From contig CAWUHX010000158.1 in the NCBI GenBank assembly GCA_963922205.1, positions 124,001 through 188,000 on the forward strand: a stretch of 64,000 nt of DNA, written 5' to 3'. Below, piece by piece: positions 1 to 11,070 of the stretch. The stretch comes from Romanomermis culicivorax. Its lineage: Eukaryota > Nematoda > Enoplea > Mermithida > Mermithidae. Under the pieces are notes generated by a model, which made no database searches, was not told the DNA's origin, and worked only from the letters and a program-made list of their open reading frames with translations. Position numbers and translations under genes: made by a program. Positions within the stretch are counted from its first letter, which is position 1. Every line of letters begins with the position of its first letter.

Positions 1-1425
1 TGAAAATTTTGAAAAATTCTATTAAATTTCAAAAAGCAAGTGATTGTTTGAAATCGTCTTTTAACGGAAAACGGCGACAGTTATTCCCATATCCTTTGCT
101 ATATTGCAATGCACTGCAATCGACTGTCGTTTGATTTTTTTTCATCTGGCTGACATCACGTGGTGTGAAACTGGGTGTAGAGAATTTTCTCACAAGTTAT
201 AGCATAAGTCGGAATCAGACAGGCTACATTTATTTTGCAACATTAAACTCCCATCTTCCATTTTTTTATTCAAATTCAAAAACAAATTATTGAAAAAAAA
301 AATTTTTATTGTATCTTTTGCGAGACATCCTGTTGCAGTACTTTTTGGAATAGACCGATGAACTTGTACTCACATAGTCTCTTATTCGTCTAATCTAAAC
401 GTTTCCATTGTTTTCTGCATCCCGTTAAGGGCACATTTAGTAGAACTAAACTGCATATTTATGTCAATTTTCAGGATGTGCAGACACCTACAGCCCCAAA
501 AACGGTACCCAAAGCTGATTGAAATTAATATGTTGGACATATTTAGTGGCCACTGAGATGAAGGAAAAAATTCTGCGGCATCGTACGGAAAGGTGCCCAA
601 AAAAAGATCCAGATGACTTTTTTTCTTTATCTCAACTTCCTTTTTGACACTTTGAAGTAGCATAAAAAGTGTAACAGAAGGAATTTAAAAAATTTTTTTC
701 TTGTCTGCATAGACAGCGTCGCCTACTGCATCTAGTGAACATTTGGCTACAGTCACGTGTTTTCTGAGTTGTAATACTTCAAAACACATGTACAGATCGA
801 AAAATGCCAAAAATGTAAAAATTCTAAGCTTCGAAGTATTGTAGCAATGTTAACTTCGACTTCTATGTGGCAGAAAAATGTCGAATGACTCATGCGGCTC
901 GGCTCACGATATTTCGGTCTCATATTGTGCGTGGATTTTCTACTCTTATTCAATAATTTACAAGCATTTTATACGACTCGCCATAAGGGTCTGAACCGGG
1001 CAAAGCCTGGCCAGTGCTGCGCTATGGCAGGAGTGCTTTCTATATTGAATAATCCAAATTTATCATTGGTCGCCTGACTTTCGAATTTTGGTTGTCTGTT
1101 TTCAACCCGGAATTGATGTGATTTTTGTTCTTTCGAGCAAATTCTGAAAAAAACTGATTTCTGGTTGATTTTTTCGGTCTTCCAGCTGATTGACGGCACT
1201 TTCTGGAAGGTTGACAATATCAGCACATTAAAGAATTGTCGAGATCTGAGCCTGGCCCACGAAAAGCCTAACAGTCTGGGATGAGTTGTCCCGACTCATA
1301 CATGTGGCAACGTGCTATTGGAGCACAAGTACGAGTGTAAATCGATCGATTATCACAGTTTTGAATTGCCTCCATTTTTGAACATGAGTGTCCTAGAGGT
1401 TAACCAGCAAATTTGAAATTTACAG
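1..1425. other. AT-rich sequence, no supported gene
   Basis: No exon of the local cysteine-exon families, no transposon terminus and no RNA gene was recognised. The open frames here are short, lack codon structure and overlap on both strands. It is probably intron or upstream flank of the gene whose first visible exon begins at 1426. Confidence 0.4.
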
Positions 1426-1599
1426 GAAATTATAAGGAACACGAATGCAGACTGAATGTCGGCCGATTTACAGACAAGGAAGACGTCGAAAATACTCCAA
1501 TTTTCCGTGTATCTGTCGGTCGGGATTATAAAAATCGAACGGAATGGTCAGCTTGCCCGGATTTGAGCCGAAATGATACAGAGGCTTGGACGTTAAAAG
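1426..1599 (+). CDS. Gene 1, B1-type cysteine exon
   Basis: This is a 58-codon exon with a good acceptor (aatttacag) and a GTAAAC donor. It starts with two bases of a split codon and ends with one, so both flanking introns are phase 1. It encodes a cysteine near residue 8 and the motif EWSAC about 35 residues later. The same EWxxC arrangement recurs in exons at 16397, 29517 and 41217, and as SWKTC at 35521. No known domain was recognised. The paired cysteines suggest an extracellular or secreted fold, which is inference. It is the first visible exon of gene 1; exons upstream of the window are likely. Confidence 0.72.
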
Positions 1600-1705
1600 G
1601 TAAACTTGAATGAAAACGTAAGATGAAAAAAATACCGGGCAGCACGTTTTGCTACGATTATGATGAAACCTGCTGAATAAGGCACATTTTTGTTTAAGCC
1701 AGAAA

Positions 1706-1865
1706 TTTATAGTCTGTTTTTCTTGAAATTCTTCCAAATAATGAAAGTGGAAAGCAAGTACTATTCCAGATTTCCACGATTTTCTGATAAACAGTATACC
1801 ATATAGAACTGGAAATTGGTGAACTTACTGTCCTTACCTTTAATAATTTTTCGAGTGAAAAATTA
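1706..1865 (+). mobile_element. Left half of a MITE interrupted by an insertion
   Basis: It begins TATAGTCTGTTTTTCTT and matches the left two thirds of the uninterrupted copy at 52127-52377 (read on the minus strand) and the copy at 45136-45340. The right half is found about 3 kb away at 4926-5043. The terminal inverted repeat and TA-like flanks fit a Tc1/mariner-type non-autonomous element. Confidence 0.7.
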
Positions 1866-4215
1866 GTATTGTGGGTGCCGGACTTATGAGCGTCGCACCA
1901 AAGGCCTGTTGATTGTGTGATGCGGGAACGGTCTCAGCTTGCAGATTGGTCAAAGCGGTTGGCGTAAATCTCTTGGGATTGAGATTGATAGTGAGGGCTT
2001 TGCGGCCGTGGATCGGATGGAAAATCTTCGGGGCGTTGACATGATTCACGTTCTTCGTGGTCGCGGTTGTATTGTTGAATCAATTGCTCCAGAAGCATCT
2101 CTGTGCCTGGTTGCCGCTGTGGAGGTTTATCTAGTGGTTGCCGTTGAAAAGAGACGAATTTATTGGGTGGTGGCCGAATTTTGGGGATAGCGATTGGTTG
2201 AAAGTGCGTGGTCGCGATAGCAGTCCTGTGATCGGTCCGTGCTGCGGGGACGGTCAAAATGGCAGTCGAGGGGCTGCTGGGACCTTGGCGGCTGCATTTC
2301 CGGGTCGGCTTGGTTGACCAGTATAGGCCGTTCTGCAGTTCCGATTTCAGCTTTAGTTGCGTTGAGGATGCTATGAGCTTTGGCGACGGCGTTAGCCAAT
2401 TGTTGGACATTTGTAAAACTTTTCACTTGCTCTCCGATTGTTAATTGGTAGAAAACAGGCATTTTTGTCAATTTGTCAAAAAGGTGTCAATTATTTGTTT
2501 ATGCCAAAAAGTTTGATCCTCATCTTGATATGACAATTGCACATAAGTCATTACCTTACTCAAAAACGTGGCGGGTTCCTCTCCGACTTCGGGGGTGATT
2601 GACGCGAGCTCCCATTTGAGAGTCATCTGGTTACAATCTGGGGCTAATTGGAACATGAGGAAATTTTTTGTGTCTTCGTAGCGTGTCATATCTTGAATCA
2701 TGTCGCTCGGCGTATCGCAGGTAAGTCGGCGGAGTGCACTCATCTTGACCTGGTTGGAGGCGTCATACCCAAACTCGTTTTCCAGATGAATGAAAAAGCG
2801 TAGGAGGCGTTTGTTTGTCGCGGCTCCATCAATAGTTAACGGGTGCATATTGTCAACAATTGTTTTGATGCGGCTATCTTCTTGGCAGTGAGACGTGCGT
2901 GGCAATTCGTACTGAGGTTGCAGGTGGTCGTAATAATCGTCAGGCGGGTAGTCCGAAAAACCAAGGGATTGGCCCCCGGTTGGGGGCGTCATTGAAGTGC
3001 GGAACGGGATGTTTCCTCTTCTCTGCGCAGGGTAACAGAAAATTTGTTATTGTACAGGGTATCGGTAGATGACGCTTTAGGTTTGACGTGAATTAATGGT
3101 CGACCAAAAACCTGAGCTGGTTCAGTTTCACGGAGAGTTTCGTTTGGGATATAAATATCTCCCGTTTCCTCACCATGAAACTGTGAGGACACTGGTGGTG
3201 GTCTTAGTGTGGACGGGTTACACACATTGGCTGCGGCGGTGGTTGTTGAAATCAATTGTTGCATTTGTTCTGCTAGGGCGGCGAAGCCCCCGTTTGTGGA
3301 TTTCACTTGCTCTTGGATTTCGCATTGAACACGTAGTTATTGGGCTTGAAATTGATCGGAAACGGTGCCGATAATTTGATCAATCATTTGGACTGTGGGG
3401 ACGTTATTGGTTATTCATGCGGCGGTGGTGCTGAGCTGGTCCAATGCGTCGCGTGCTTCAATTCAGAAATTATGGACTTCGTTAGCGTTTGCAATTGCTA
3501 GACTGCTGCGGTGGTTGGTTGCTGAAATGGGGGTGGCGGCTGGGGCTTGCGGTGGTTCAATGTTGATAAAGGAGTCCGAAGAATCGGTCCTGGCGATGAT
3601 TTTGTCATTGTTGACTTGGGCGGCGGTGCTTGGCAGCGGTATTTGTGATACGACTGGCACGCTAGGACATATAATGGCGGTGATGAGGGGGTTTCGACTC
3701 AGAGGCGGCGGCCCATGTGAATTGAGTATCGCGGGGGTTGCGGAAATGAGCAGTACTTGAGTCTGTGCAGTCCCATCCAATGCAGAGGTACTGAAAGTAG
3801 ACAAGGGCGGGTTATGAGGCGGGAGGCTTACCATGGATACTGCAGATGATTGCATAATACTTGTTGGCTGCGGCATTAACATCTGGTCAAAACTCAAGGC
3901 GTGGCACGCAGCCATGGCAGCATTAAGTGAGCTTGATCATGACGGGAGGGGTGTGAGATCGGGCGGCATATGGCTTACTTTTGGCATCTTTTTCCGGAGG
4001 GTATAATAACCTTTTTTGTAACCTTGCATGCAACTATGGCATGGTCGAATTTTGAAACTTGGGGTCATATTCCGATGCAGCGCAATGGCTGGGAAAGGAA
4101 GCATACAATCCAAATGGTCACCAGTGTTGTATTTTAAAATAGTCCCGGACTGATGAGTTAAGGCAGGATTGGGATTACAGGGTTCGTCCTTAATGTATGT
4201 ATTTCCCGCGCCCAC
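1850..4215 (-). pseudogene. Decayed retrotransposon gag-like gene
   Basis: Read on the minus strand, open segments run from an ATG at 4215 to about 1850 through several frames: 4215-2989 in one frame with internal stops, 2992-2468 in a second, 2471-2160 in a third, then 2410-1934. The order is a serine/threonine/proline-rich N-terminus, a helical capsid-like middle (2992-2160, with residues such as [10 protein letters not shown] and [11 protein letters not shown]), and a Q/P/R-rich tail. That is the layout of an LTR-retrotransposon Gag. No protease, reverse transcriptase or LTR was found with it. The stops and frame changes make it non-functional. It lies inside a broken MITE within the first visible intron of gene 1. 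Confidence 0.55.
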
Positions 4216-4912
4216 GCTTACCTGATTAACTTAATTAATTGTACTTAAACCCGACAATAATAACTTTACCAATCAAGGAAGAGGTGTCAGAGTTTCTAGC
4301 TTTTAACATGTCAAAATGTGTCTAAGCAGGGTAAAGTTTAAGGATTCCGTTTGTTAAATGATTGCTTTTCGATCAAACATAAACCATAACTCTTGGAAAT
4401 GAAAACAAACTGAAAACTATAGAATTTTTATGGAAAGTTTACTGACGTCAGACACGCTACATTAACCTAATTCATACTATTGTTTATAATAATGTACAGT
4501 CGGTCAAGTTACTGTCATAAAACTGATGCCCATTGCAACTTTCGAAAGTATGAAGCTCAGCTACAGACCCGCCCATTCTCCTCGTGGTGCTCAATGCAAA
4601 TATTTTTTTGGCATCACACTCTGTCGAAGACTGTTTACTTGTTTTGCGAGAAGTACTTCCATTCTGTAAGATTCTGCTAAAGATTCGTGAGTGCTGCTTC
4701 TAAATATTTGAGCTGCTCTCGATTGCATGAGATAATTTAAGTTTCATTCGAAACTGTGAACAGATTTTAGTCAATATATTTGAAAGATGCACGGTAATCT
4801 AGCAGAAATGGTCTATTCTTAACAATGGCAAACCTTTTATTACCTGATCTTGTTGTATTTTAAAATAGTCCCGGACTGATGAGTTAAGGCAGGATTGGGA
4901 TTCCAGGGTTTG
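4126..4912. repeat. Direct repeat of about 60 bp, two copies
   Basis: The block beginning ttgtattttaaaatagtccc occurs at about 4126-4190 and again at 4848-4912 with few changes. The 660 bp between them have no recognisable gene. Confidence 0.7.
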
Positions 4913-4925
4913 TTCCAGTCACATA

Positions 4926-5043
4926 CCTTTAGTAATTTTTCGAGTGAAAAATTTTACCATAAGAGCTCTATGTAAATGATTTTGAGGACAGTACTGATTT
5001 GTGTCACTTTTTTTGGAAGCGTTTTGTAAAAAACAGACTATAG
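4926..5043 (+). mobile_element. Right half of the interrupted MITE
   Basis: It continues the MITE that stops at 1865 and ends AAAAAACAGACTATAG. About 28 bp containing taatttttcgagtgaaaaat are present at both break points (1837-1864 and 4926-4954), flanking the intervening 3 kb. Confidence 0.7.
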
Positions 5044-5915
5044 GTCATCATTCACAGCTCTATTCAAATGATGAGGAATGCGAAACAAGGGCTCTAATCC
5101 TTAGTTCCTTACTTGATGTGTTTCACAGCGGCAGAGGAGCGAGGCATTGAAGGGTCACTTTCTGTAAACACCACATTGAGGTCCGATAACCTAAATAAAG
5201 TTGTCCTGAATTCTACAGATGCTGTTCAGCTTCCGACACAGATTATCATGATAACAACCTTTTCACGCAAAACTGCAGAAATGGTTAATGTCGCATCTTG
5301 ATGTACCATTCTGAGTTTGTATTATATTTTCTTCAATTTTTAATTGATGGAGTAGATGTTGCACTACAACTATTTTGATATATTCTATGTAAAAATTTGT
5401 TTTTTGATTTATATATGAACAGAAAAAGACAAAAATTTCAATAGTTACTCATTGAAATTTCGCACATTTTGACCTAAAATAACCTATATAAGTTCGGACC
5501 AAACTCCAAATTTTTTAAGTTTGAAGAGCAGCCATATAGCCTCAAATGAGAGAAAAATAAGGAAAATAAAATTACTGTTTATTAATCTATCGTGCTTTAA
5601 AGTAAATCACCTCATTATGCATAATAAGTTGATGTACTTTGATGATTTCGGTCCATGAATATTGGTACAAGTTTATAACTTTTCTACTTACGGAAACATA
5701 CTAATATACCACAAGTATTTTAATGCTTCTACGTCAGGAGTTAAGGCCAATGTATAGTAATCCATAATCCTGATCCTTAATCCTGAGTTCCTGACCCGAT
5801 GAGGATCAGGAAAGGATAGGACCAGGTAAAGCCGTCCTTAACGTCCCTAAATTTAAGGGTGGGGACGACAACATTGCAAATATTTTACAGTAAAATTAGA
5901 TATTGAGATGCGTAA

Positions 5916-6208
5916 AGGCCCTGTCATACTTCACCACGCGGCGCCGCGCGGTACCACCTTTGAAGTATGAATAGGTTTTTGTAATTTTTGCCACGCCCCG
6001 TCATGTTTCAACTAAACCAATACACATTTTTTGAGAAGAGTAAAATCCAAAAGTAAAAAAGGGGCGCCATATGGCGCGGCGCGGTACTCCGCCACGAAGT
6101 ATGACAAGCCACCATGCGGTACTGCGTGGCGCCGCATGGCGCCCCCTGTTAGTATGAATAGGACAACTGGCGCCACGCGGTACCGCACAGCGAAGTATGA
6201 CAGGGCCT
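5916..6208. mobile_element. GC-rich MITE nested in the left arm, PIF/Harbinger-like
   Basis: The termini AGGCCCTGTCATACTTC are inverted at the two ends, and the interior is GC-rich and palindromic (several ggcgcc and ggtacc blocks). It is flanked by TAA on the left and TAG on the right. The other foldback arm, near 8475, has an uninterrupted gcgtaagttg at the equivalent position, an empty site that defines the borders. A 3-bp TWA-type duplication and GGC-type ends fit PIF/Harbinger MITEs; the family call is inferred. Confidence 0.72.
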
Positions 6209-7909
6209 TAGGTTGTATAAATAAAGACGACCAGACAGTAGATTTTACACATTTTATTGATCTTGTAAATTATTCTGATTATTTTTTTGTTTTGGTTCAC
6301 ATTGCACATGTTTACATACATGCGTTTACATTATTTTGTTTACGGTGTTTTTTGTTTATTTGTCATAGTTTAATTTTTTTAATTTTTAATTTTAAAATTT
6401 TTTAGTGTTCAATTTTTAAATTTGTTTATTTGAAATTTTTAAATTTTCTAATGTTGAATTTCTAAATTTTAAATTTCTAAATTCTAAATTTTTAAATTTT
6501 AAATTTTTAAATTTTAAATTTTTAAATTTTAAATTTTTAAATTTTATTTTTTTCAATTTCACAGTTTTTTATTTTAAATTTTTTTATTTTAAATTTTTTT
6601 ATTTTAAATTTTTTTATCTTAAATTTTTTATTTTAAATTTTTAATTTTAAATTTTTAATTTTAAATTTTCTAATTTAAAAAATTTTCAATTTAAAATGTT
6701 AAAATGTCCTAATTTTAAACTTTAATTTTTTAAATTTTAAATTTAGATATTTTATATTTTAAATTTTTTTAAATTAATAAAGTTTGACGTTAAAATTAAT
6801 TGATTTTTTAGAAAGTTAATTTTTTAATAATTAAAAACGCTGGAATCAATCAACAAAAACCGCAAATCTGCCGTCTTGTTGTAAACAAACATGACTACAG
6901 TATTACAATGCGCTGTAGTTGGAAAGTATTGCACTTGGGTAAAGTGCGCATATTTCACCGAAAAACATGAAAAATCTATTTCTTAGTTGACTACTCGATC
7001 TTCTCTGGTAGCAAATTCTTAGTTTTTGCTAATTTCACTTCATTTTACATTCCAATTACCGGAAAATGTAACTAGGATTATGCGCAGGCTGAAGCCGTTA
7101 CGCATTTGATGGGTATTTACTGTAGCTTGTAGCTTTCCCGATCCCTAAAAAGTACGGAAGGCTTGTACTTTGTTCCCGACGTCGGGAAAGCCATCTTTTC
7201 CCGATCAGGAAGACATTGGGAACACCTTTCCTTATCAGGTCGGGAACGTTGTCCCGATCCTGATTTCAGGATTATGGATTGCGCCAGGATCGAAAATTTA
7301 GGAAACGAGCTTTCCTGAAGGCCGATGTATAGTCGTTCTGATCCTTGAAAAAATGGCCTTTGCTGAGCCAGGAAAGCTCGTTCCCTAAATTTTCGATCCT
7401 GACGCAATCTTAATCCTGAAATCAGGATCGGGATAGCGTTCCCGACCTGATAAGGAAAGGTGTTCCCGATGTCTTCCTGATCGGGAAAGGATGGCTTTCC
7501 CGACGTCGGGAACAAAGTACAAGCCTTCCGTACTTTTTAGAGATCGGGAAAGCTACAAGCTACATATATATCCATCAAATGCGTAACGGCTTCAGCCTGC
7601 GCATAATCCTAGTTACATTTTTCGGTAATTGGAATGTAAAATGAAGTGAAATTAGCAAAAACTAAGAATTTTCTACCAGAGAAGATAGAGTGGTCAACTA
7701 AGAAATAGATTTTTCATGTTTTTCGGTGAAATATGCGCACTTCACCCAAGTGCAATACTTTCCAACTACAGCGCGTTGTAATACAGTAGCCATGTTTGTT
7801 TACAACAAAACAGCAGATTTGCGGCTTTTGTTGATTGATTCCAGCGTTTTTATTTATTAAAAAATTAACTTTCTAAAACATTAATTAATTTTAATGTCAA
7901 ACTTTATTC

Positions 7910-8140
7910 ATTTGAAAAATTTTAAACTTAAAATATTTAAACTTAAAATATTTAAACTTGAAATATTTAAAATTAAAATATTTAAAATTAAAATATTTAA
8001 AATTAAAATATTTAAAATTAAAATATTTAAAATTAAAATATTTAAAATTAAAATATTTAAAATTAAAATATTTAAAATTAAAATATTTAAAATTAAAATA
8101 TTTAAAATCAAAATATTTAAAATTAAAATATTTAAAATTT
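7910..8140. repeat. 15-bp AT minisatellite
   Basis: The unit aaaatatttaaaatt is repeated about 14 times with very few changes. It creates spurious repetitive frames (KIFKI) on both strands. The mirror block in the other foldback arm, 6470-6790, is more degenerate. Confidence 0.9.
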
Positions 8141-8700
8141 AAAACTAAAAAGTTTTAAATTAAAAAATTTTAAATTAAAAAATTTAAAGTTGAAAAATTT
8201 AAGATTAAAAAATTTAGAACTGAAAAATTTTAAAATTTCAAATGAACAAATTTTTAAAATATTAAAAATACAAAACTTAAAATTTTAAAATTTTAAAACA
8301 TTAATATAGGAGGAATTAAAATATGACAAATAAACAAAAAGCACCGTAAAAAAATAATGTAAACACATGTATGTAAATATGTGCAACGTGAACGAAAACA
8401 AAAAAATAATCAGAATAATGTACGAGATCAATAAAATGTATAAAATCTACTGTCTGGCCGTCTTTATTTATACAACTTACGCATCTCAATATCTAATCTT
8501 ACTGTAGAATATTTGTCATGTAGTCATCCTGATCCTTAAATTTAGGGACGTTAAGGACAACTTTACCCGGTCCTATACTTTCCTGATCCTTATCGGGTCA
8601 GGAACTCAGGACTAAGGATCAGGACTACGGATTACTATACATCGGCCTTGACTCAGGAAAGGCCATTTTTTAAGGATCAGGACGACTATACATCGGCCTT

Positions 8701-9560
8701 TACTTTAGCAAACTGATCAAATGATACACTTCGTGTTACAAAAGCATATTACTTACATGCAAACAGTCAGCTCCAAAAATCTGAGTCCACGTTGGACAGC
8801 GTTAAGACCACAGAAAATCGTATGTGTTTCCACAAAAATGATATGGGACATTGTAATTTGTATTGTAATTTAATTGACATTGTAATTTAATAGCATCTTT
8901 TTTAGAATTCCTAAATGTTTGACTTTACTTTGTCCCTCACTTGATGCCACCCGCGATCCGATCGCATGACCCTTCTCCTGATTATGGGTCACTGAACTTC
9001 TGATTTTGATGCCAGCTGTCTTTGAAATTCAGCGGGTAGGAGCTAATGTCTGGGCCGACTTGTAGCACACAGCATTATTTGATCCGTTGAATGCGTGCTG
9101 GAGATGGGGCTTTCCAACCTTCTCATTTTTAAAATATATTCGCCGATACAGATGCACTGTCCTGTGAGGAGGTCGGTTTCTGCAAACCGATTGCTTTGAC
9201 ATTACATAAGGCTTGAAAAAAATACTGACATTTTTTATTTTTGCTTTGGCTTCAACATGCTTTGTCTTATTTTTTTCGATGTTTTTTTGTGTGGGACAAA
9301 AAGTAACAGTGCTTCCAGTCTGATTAGAACCATATCAGCAATGTCATTTTAGGGGCCTGGGCCTCTAAAAATTTGAAAATGGCTCCTAAAATTTCAGGTC
9401 CAGGACCCATTTTGACTGCTATAATTTTGAATTAATATTTATATTTTAGAGAATTATAGTTATTTTCATTCGATTTTAGATTTAAAGTGTCTCACAGGCT
9501 CTAAAATCATAAAACAACAAAAATTTTCCTGTGCTTCGCGTCGGACTCCATTTATAATTT
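8701..9560. other. Intronic sequence, nothing recognised
   Basis: No exon, RNA gene or transposon terminus was seen between the foldback and the hairpin that encloses the telomere array. Confidence 0.4.
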
Positions 9561-9654
9561 TTTGAATTGATCTAGGACCTTTTGTAGTAGTTCACCACCA
9601 CTATTTTTTCCATATTTTTTTCATTCTTTTAGTTTTTCGGCGATTTTTTTTGTC

Positions 9655-9722
9655 ATCAGGTAAGTTTCGAAACTGCAACCTTTTGATTCAAAAACTCCAG
9701 TGCGTTACCACTGAGCCAAACA
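9655..9722 (-). ncRNA. tRNA-like fossil or SINE head
   Basis: The minus strand reads TGGCTCAGTGGTAACGC, a good match to the tRNA D-arm and internal A box. A T-loop-like GTTTCGAAACT follows 40 bases later, resembling a B box. A TTTTGAA anticodon-loop-like stretch lies between. Acceptor and anticodon stems do not pair well, so it is not an intact tRNA; it may be a tRNA pseudogene or the head of a SINE. Confidence 0.4.
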
Positions 9723-9769
9723 CTCAGTTAAAAATCAACCTTTTAATTCCCATTTATTATTTTCATTAT

Positions 9770-9876
9770 CCTAAGCCTAAGCCTAAGCCTAAGCCTAAGC
9801 CTAAGCCTAAGCCTAAGCCTAAGCCTAAGCCTAAGCCCAAACCTAAGCCTAAGCCTAAGCCTAAGCCTAAGCCTAA
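9770..9876 (-). repeat. Interstitial telomere array (TTAGGC)n
   Basis: About 18 tandem GCCTAA units with one variant near 9836. The complement TTAGGC is the telomere repeat of nematodes, and this is the main clue to the organism. The long KPKPKP-type frames through it are artefacts of the repeat. Confidence 0.95.
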
Positions 9877-10024
9877 AAAAAATAGTGGTGGTGAACTACT
9901 ACAAAAGGTCCTTGATCTATTCACCGTTTTTCTACAAATTAAACTTTTCGGCGAAATAATTTGAAAAAAAACTTTGAAGCTCCTGGTTTCACTGAAACGT
10001 ATAACTTTTTCGCTCAATTTTTAG

Positions 10025-10084
10025 TGTGCCAATATGGAGAGAAGTGCGTCGTGAAAGAAGATTTGATATCCAGTTACCAAAACC
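10025..10084 (+). CDS. Gene 1, A-type exon (C-x5-C)
   Basis: This is a 20-codon exon after the acceptor aatttttag with a GTGAGA donor, phase 1 at both ends. It encodes CQYGEKC followed by a charged helix-like stretch. The first cysteine comes directly after the split codon, as in all other A exons (17739, 32296, 35719, 41468, 45603). It is separated from the next exon by a 55-base intron, as for the A-C pairs at 32296 and 45603. Confidence 0.75.
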
Positions 10085-10139
10085 GTGAGAAATTATTTGA
10101 CCATGCTTTTTCATAGGGTTAATATATCACCTGTTTCAG

Positions 10140-10288
10140 TAACCGGTTCAAATTTGACTGGTAATTGTATCGATATTTTCGACATCTATGAGAAAAGTCG
10201 AAAAGCCGAATTCGTGGACTACTTGAAATTTAGTCCGATTTGCGATTTTAGATACATATACAACAGTAATTTGCCATATTACAGATGA
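10140..10288 (+). CDS. Gene 1, terminal C-type exon
   Basis: The acceptor cctgtttcag is followed by a phase-1 start and an open frame to TGA at 10286-10288. It encodes NCIDIF and, about 24 residues later, ICDF, matching the C...C-[DN]-F pattern of exons 20409, 32406, 36364, 42267 and 45741. The tail YNSNLPYYR ends the protein. Gene 1 therefore ends with an A-C pair exactly as gene 2 does at 45603-45865, so the two genes are paralogues. Function is unknown. Confidence 0.75.
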
Positions 10289-10432
10289 GCCTCGGCATAA
10301 AAAAAAATTTAAAAAGATTCGTAAACATGGGATGACCATGCATTGCAAGCCAGCTTTTTTCTTTTTTTCACGTTGTATTAGCAACATTCAGTCTGGAAAA
10401 AACACTCGCGTGCCTATGTTGTTCATAAGGGT

Positions 10433-11070
10433 ATTCTCATGTGAGCAATTCCAAAGTTATCGATTCCTTATTGAGACATTCTCAAATAAGCAAATTCCCG
10501 ATTGAGCAATTCTCAAATGATCGATCGAGAATGTGATAACCCTTTCTCCATATGCTGCTTCTTTATCTTATATTCTTCTCTGTGTGTATTTTATTTTTCT
10601 GCGTGTGTTGCTATGTTTTCGTCCATATATGCCTTTTGTTATTTTTCATGTCTGCTTTCTTTCAATTTCTTTTTCCTTGTCATCAAATTTTTTTATTTTC
10701 TGTTGATGAAACACTACATAACAAGTTGCTCTTTTGAATAACCAGAGTCTCCTGCATAATTCTTATACAGTTCGGCATGTTCTATTTCCTATTTAATTGT
10801 CTCCTTTGTGATTTTTTCTTCGTTCTTACTGTTTTTCATCTTCTTTTTTTATCTTATTTCTTTATCTTTCTCGGTTTCTATTTTCTTATTCCTTTCTTTT
10901 TTTCACATTATTTTTTTCTTTTTTGCTGGTTTCTCTGTGTTGCTTTTTCGTTCTTGTCACTTTTATTCACGTTTTTATTTTTCTAGCGCTTTTCTACTTA
11001 TTTTGACTTATTCTTAATGGTTTCATTTTTCTTTCTCTTGATCTTTTGTTTAGGTTTCTTATAACGATTT
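10433..11070 (+). mobile_element. Foldback-family element, single arm
   Basis: It starts with iterated units such as gagcaattctcaaatg, followed by a long T-rich tract. It matches the left arm of the element at 18691-19865 and, further in, the reverse complement of 19240-19430. The hydrophobic frames across the pyrimidine tract are not genes. Confidence 0.65.

Larger units (their letters stand above)
5743..8700. mobile_element. Foldback element, roughly 3-kb palindrome
   Basis: The two halves are near-perfect reverse complements: 5743-7317 pairs with about 7371-8649. Both ends and the centre carry the same terminus, AAGGCCGATGTATAG (5743 with one change, 7318, and inverted at 8649 and 8700). 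Arms contain matched blocks, an AT-rich repeat block (6370-6790 against 7910-8300) and a GC-richer inner part around 7140-7320/7370-7560. No transposase frame is present. It is best described as a long-TIR non-autonomous DNA transposon sitting in an intron of gene 1. Confidence 0.8.
9562..9925. repeat. Inverted repeat enclosing a telomeric array
   Basis: About 45 bp at 9562-9607, containing ccttttgtagtagttcacc, are repeated as the reverse complement at 9878-9925. The enclosed 270 bp hold the TTAGGC array and a tRNA-like segment. Confidence 0.85.

Noticed and set aside
4480-4680. Cysteine-containing frame with YCHKTDAHC
   Set aside because: Spacing is C-x6-C and no acceptor gives phase 1, unlike all A exons.
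7894-8158. KIFKI, KYLKL and ILNIL repeat proteins on both strands
   Set aside because: They are artefacts of a 15-bp AT minisatellite whose length is a multiple of three.
9650-10017. KPKPKP and LGLGLG frames
   Set aside because: Both are translations of the telomere repeat array.
10502-11017. Hydrophobic phenylalanine-rich frames resembling membrane proteins
   Set aside because: They come from the T-rich arm of a foldback element; the same frames recur, reversed, at 19051-19703.
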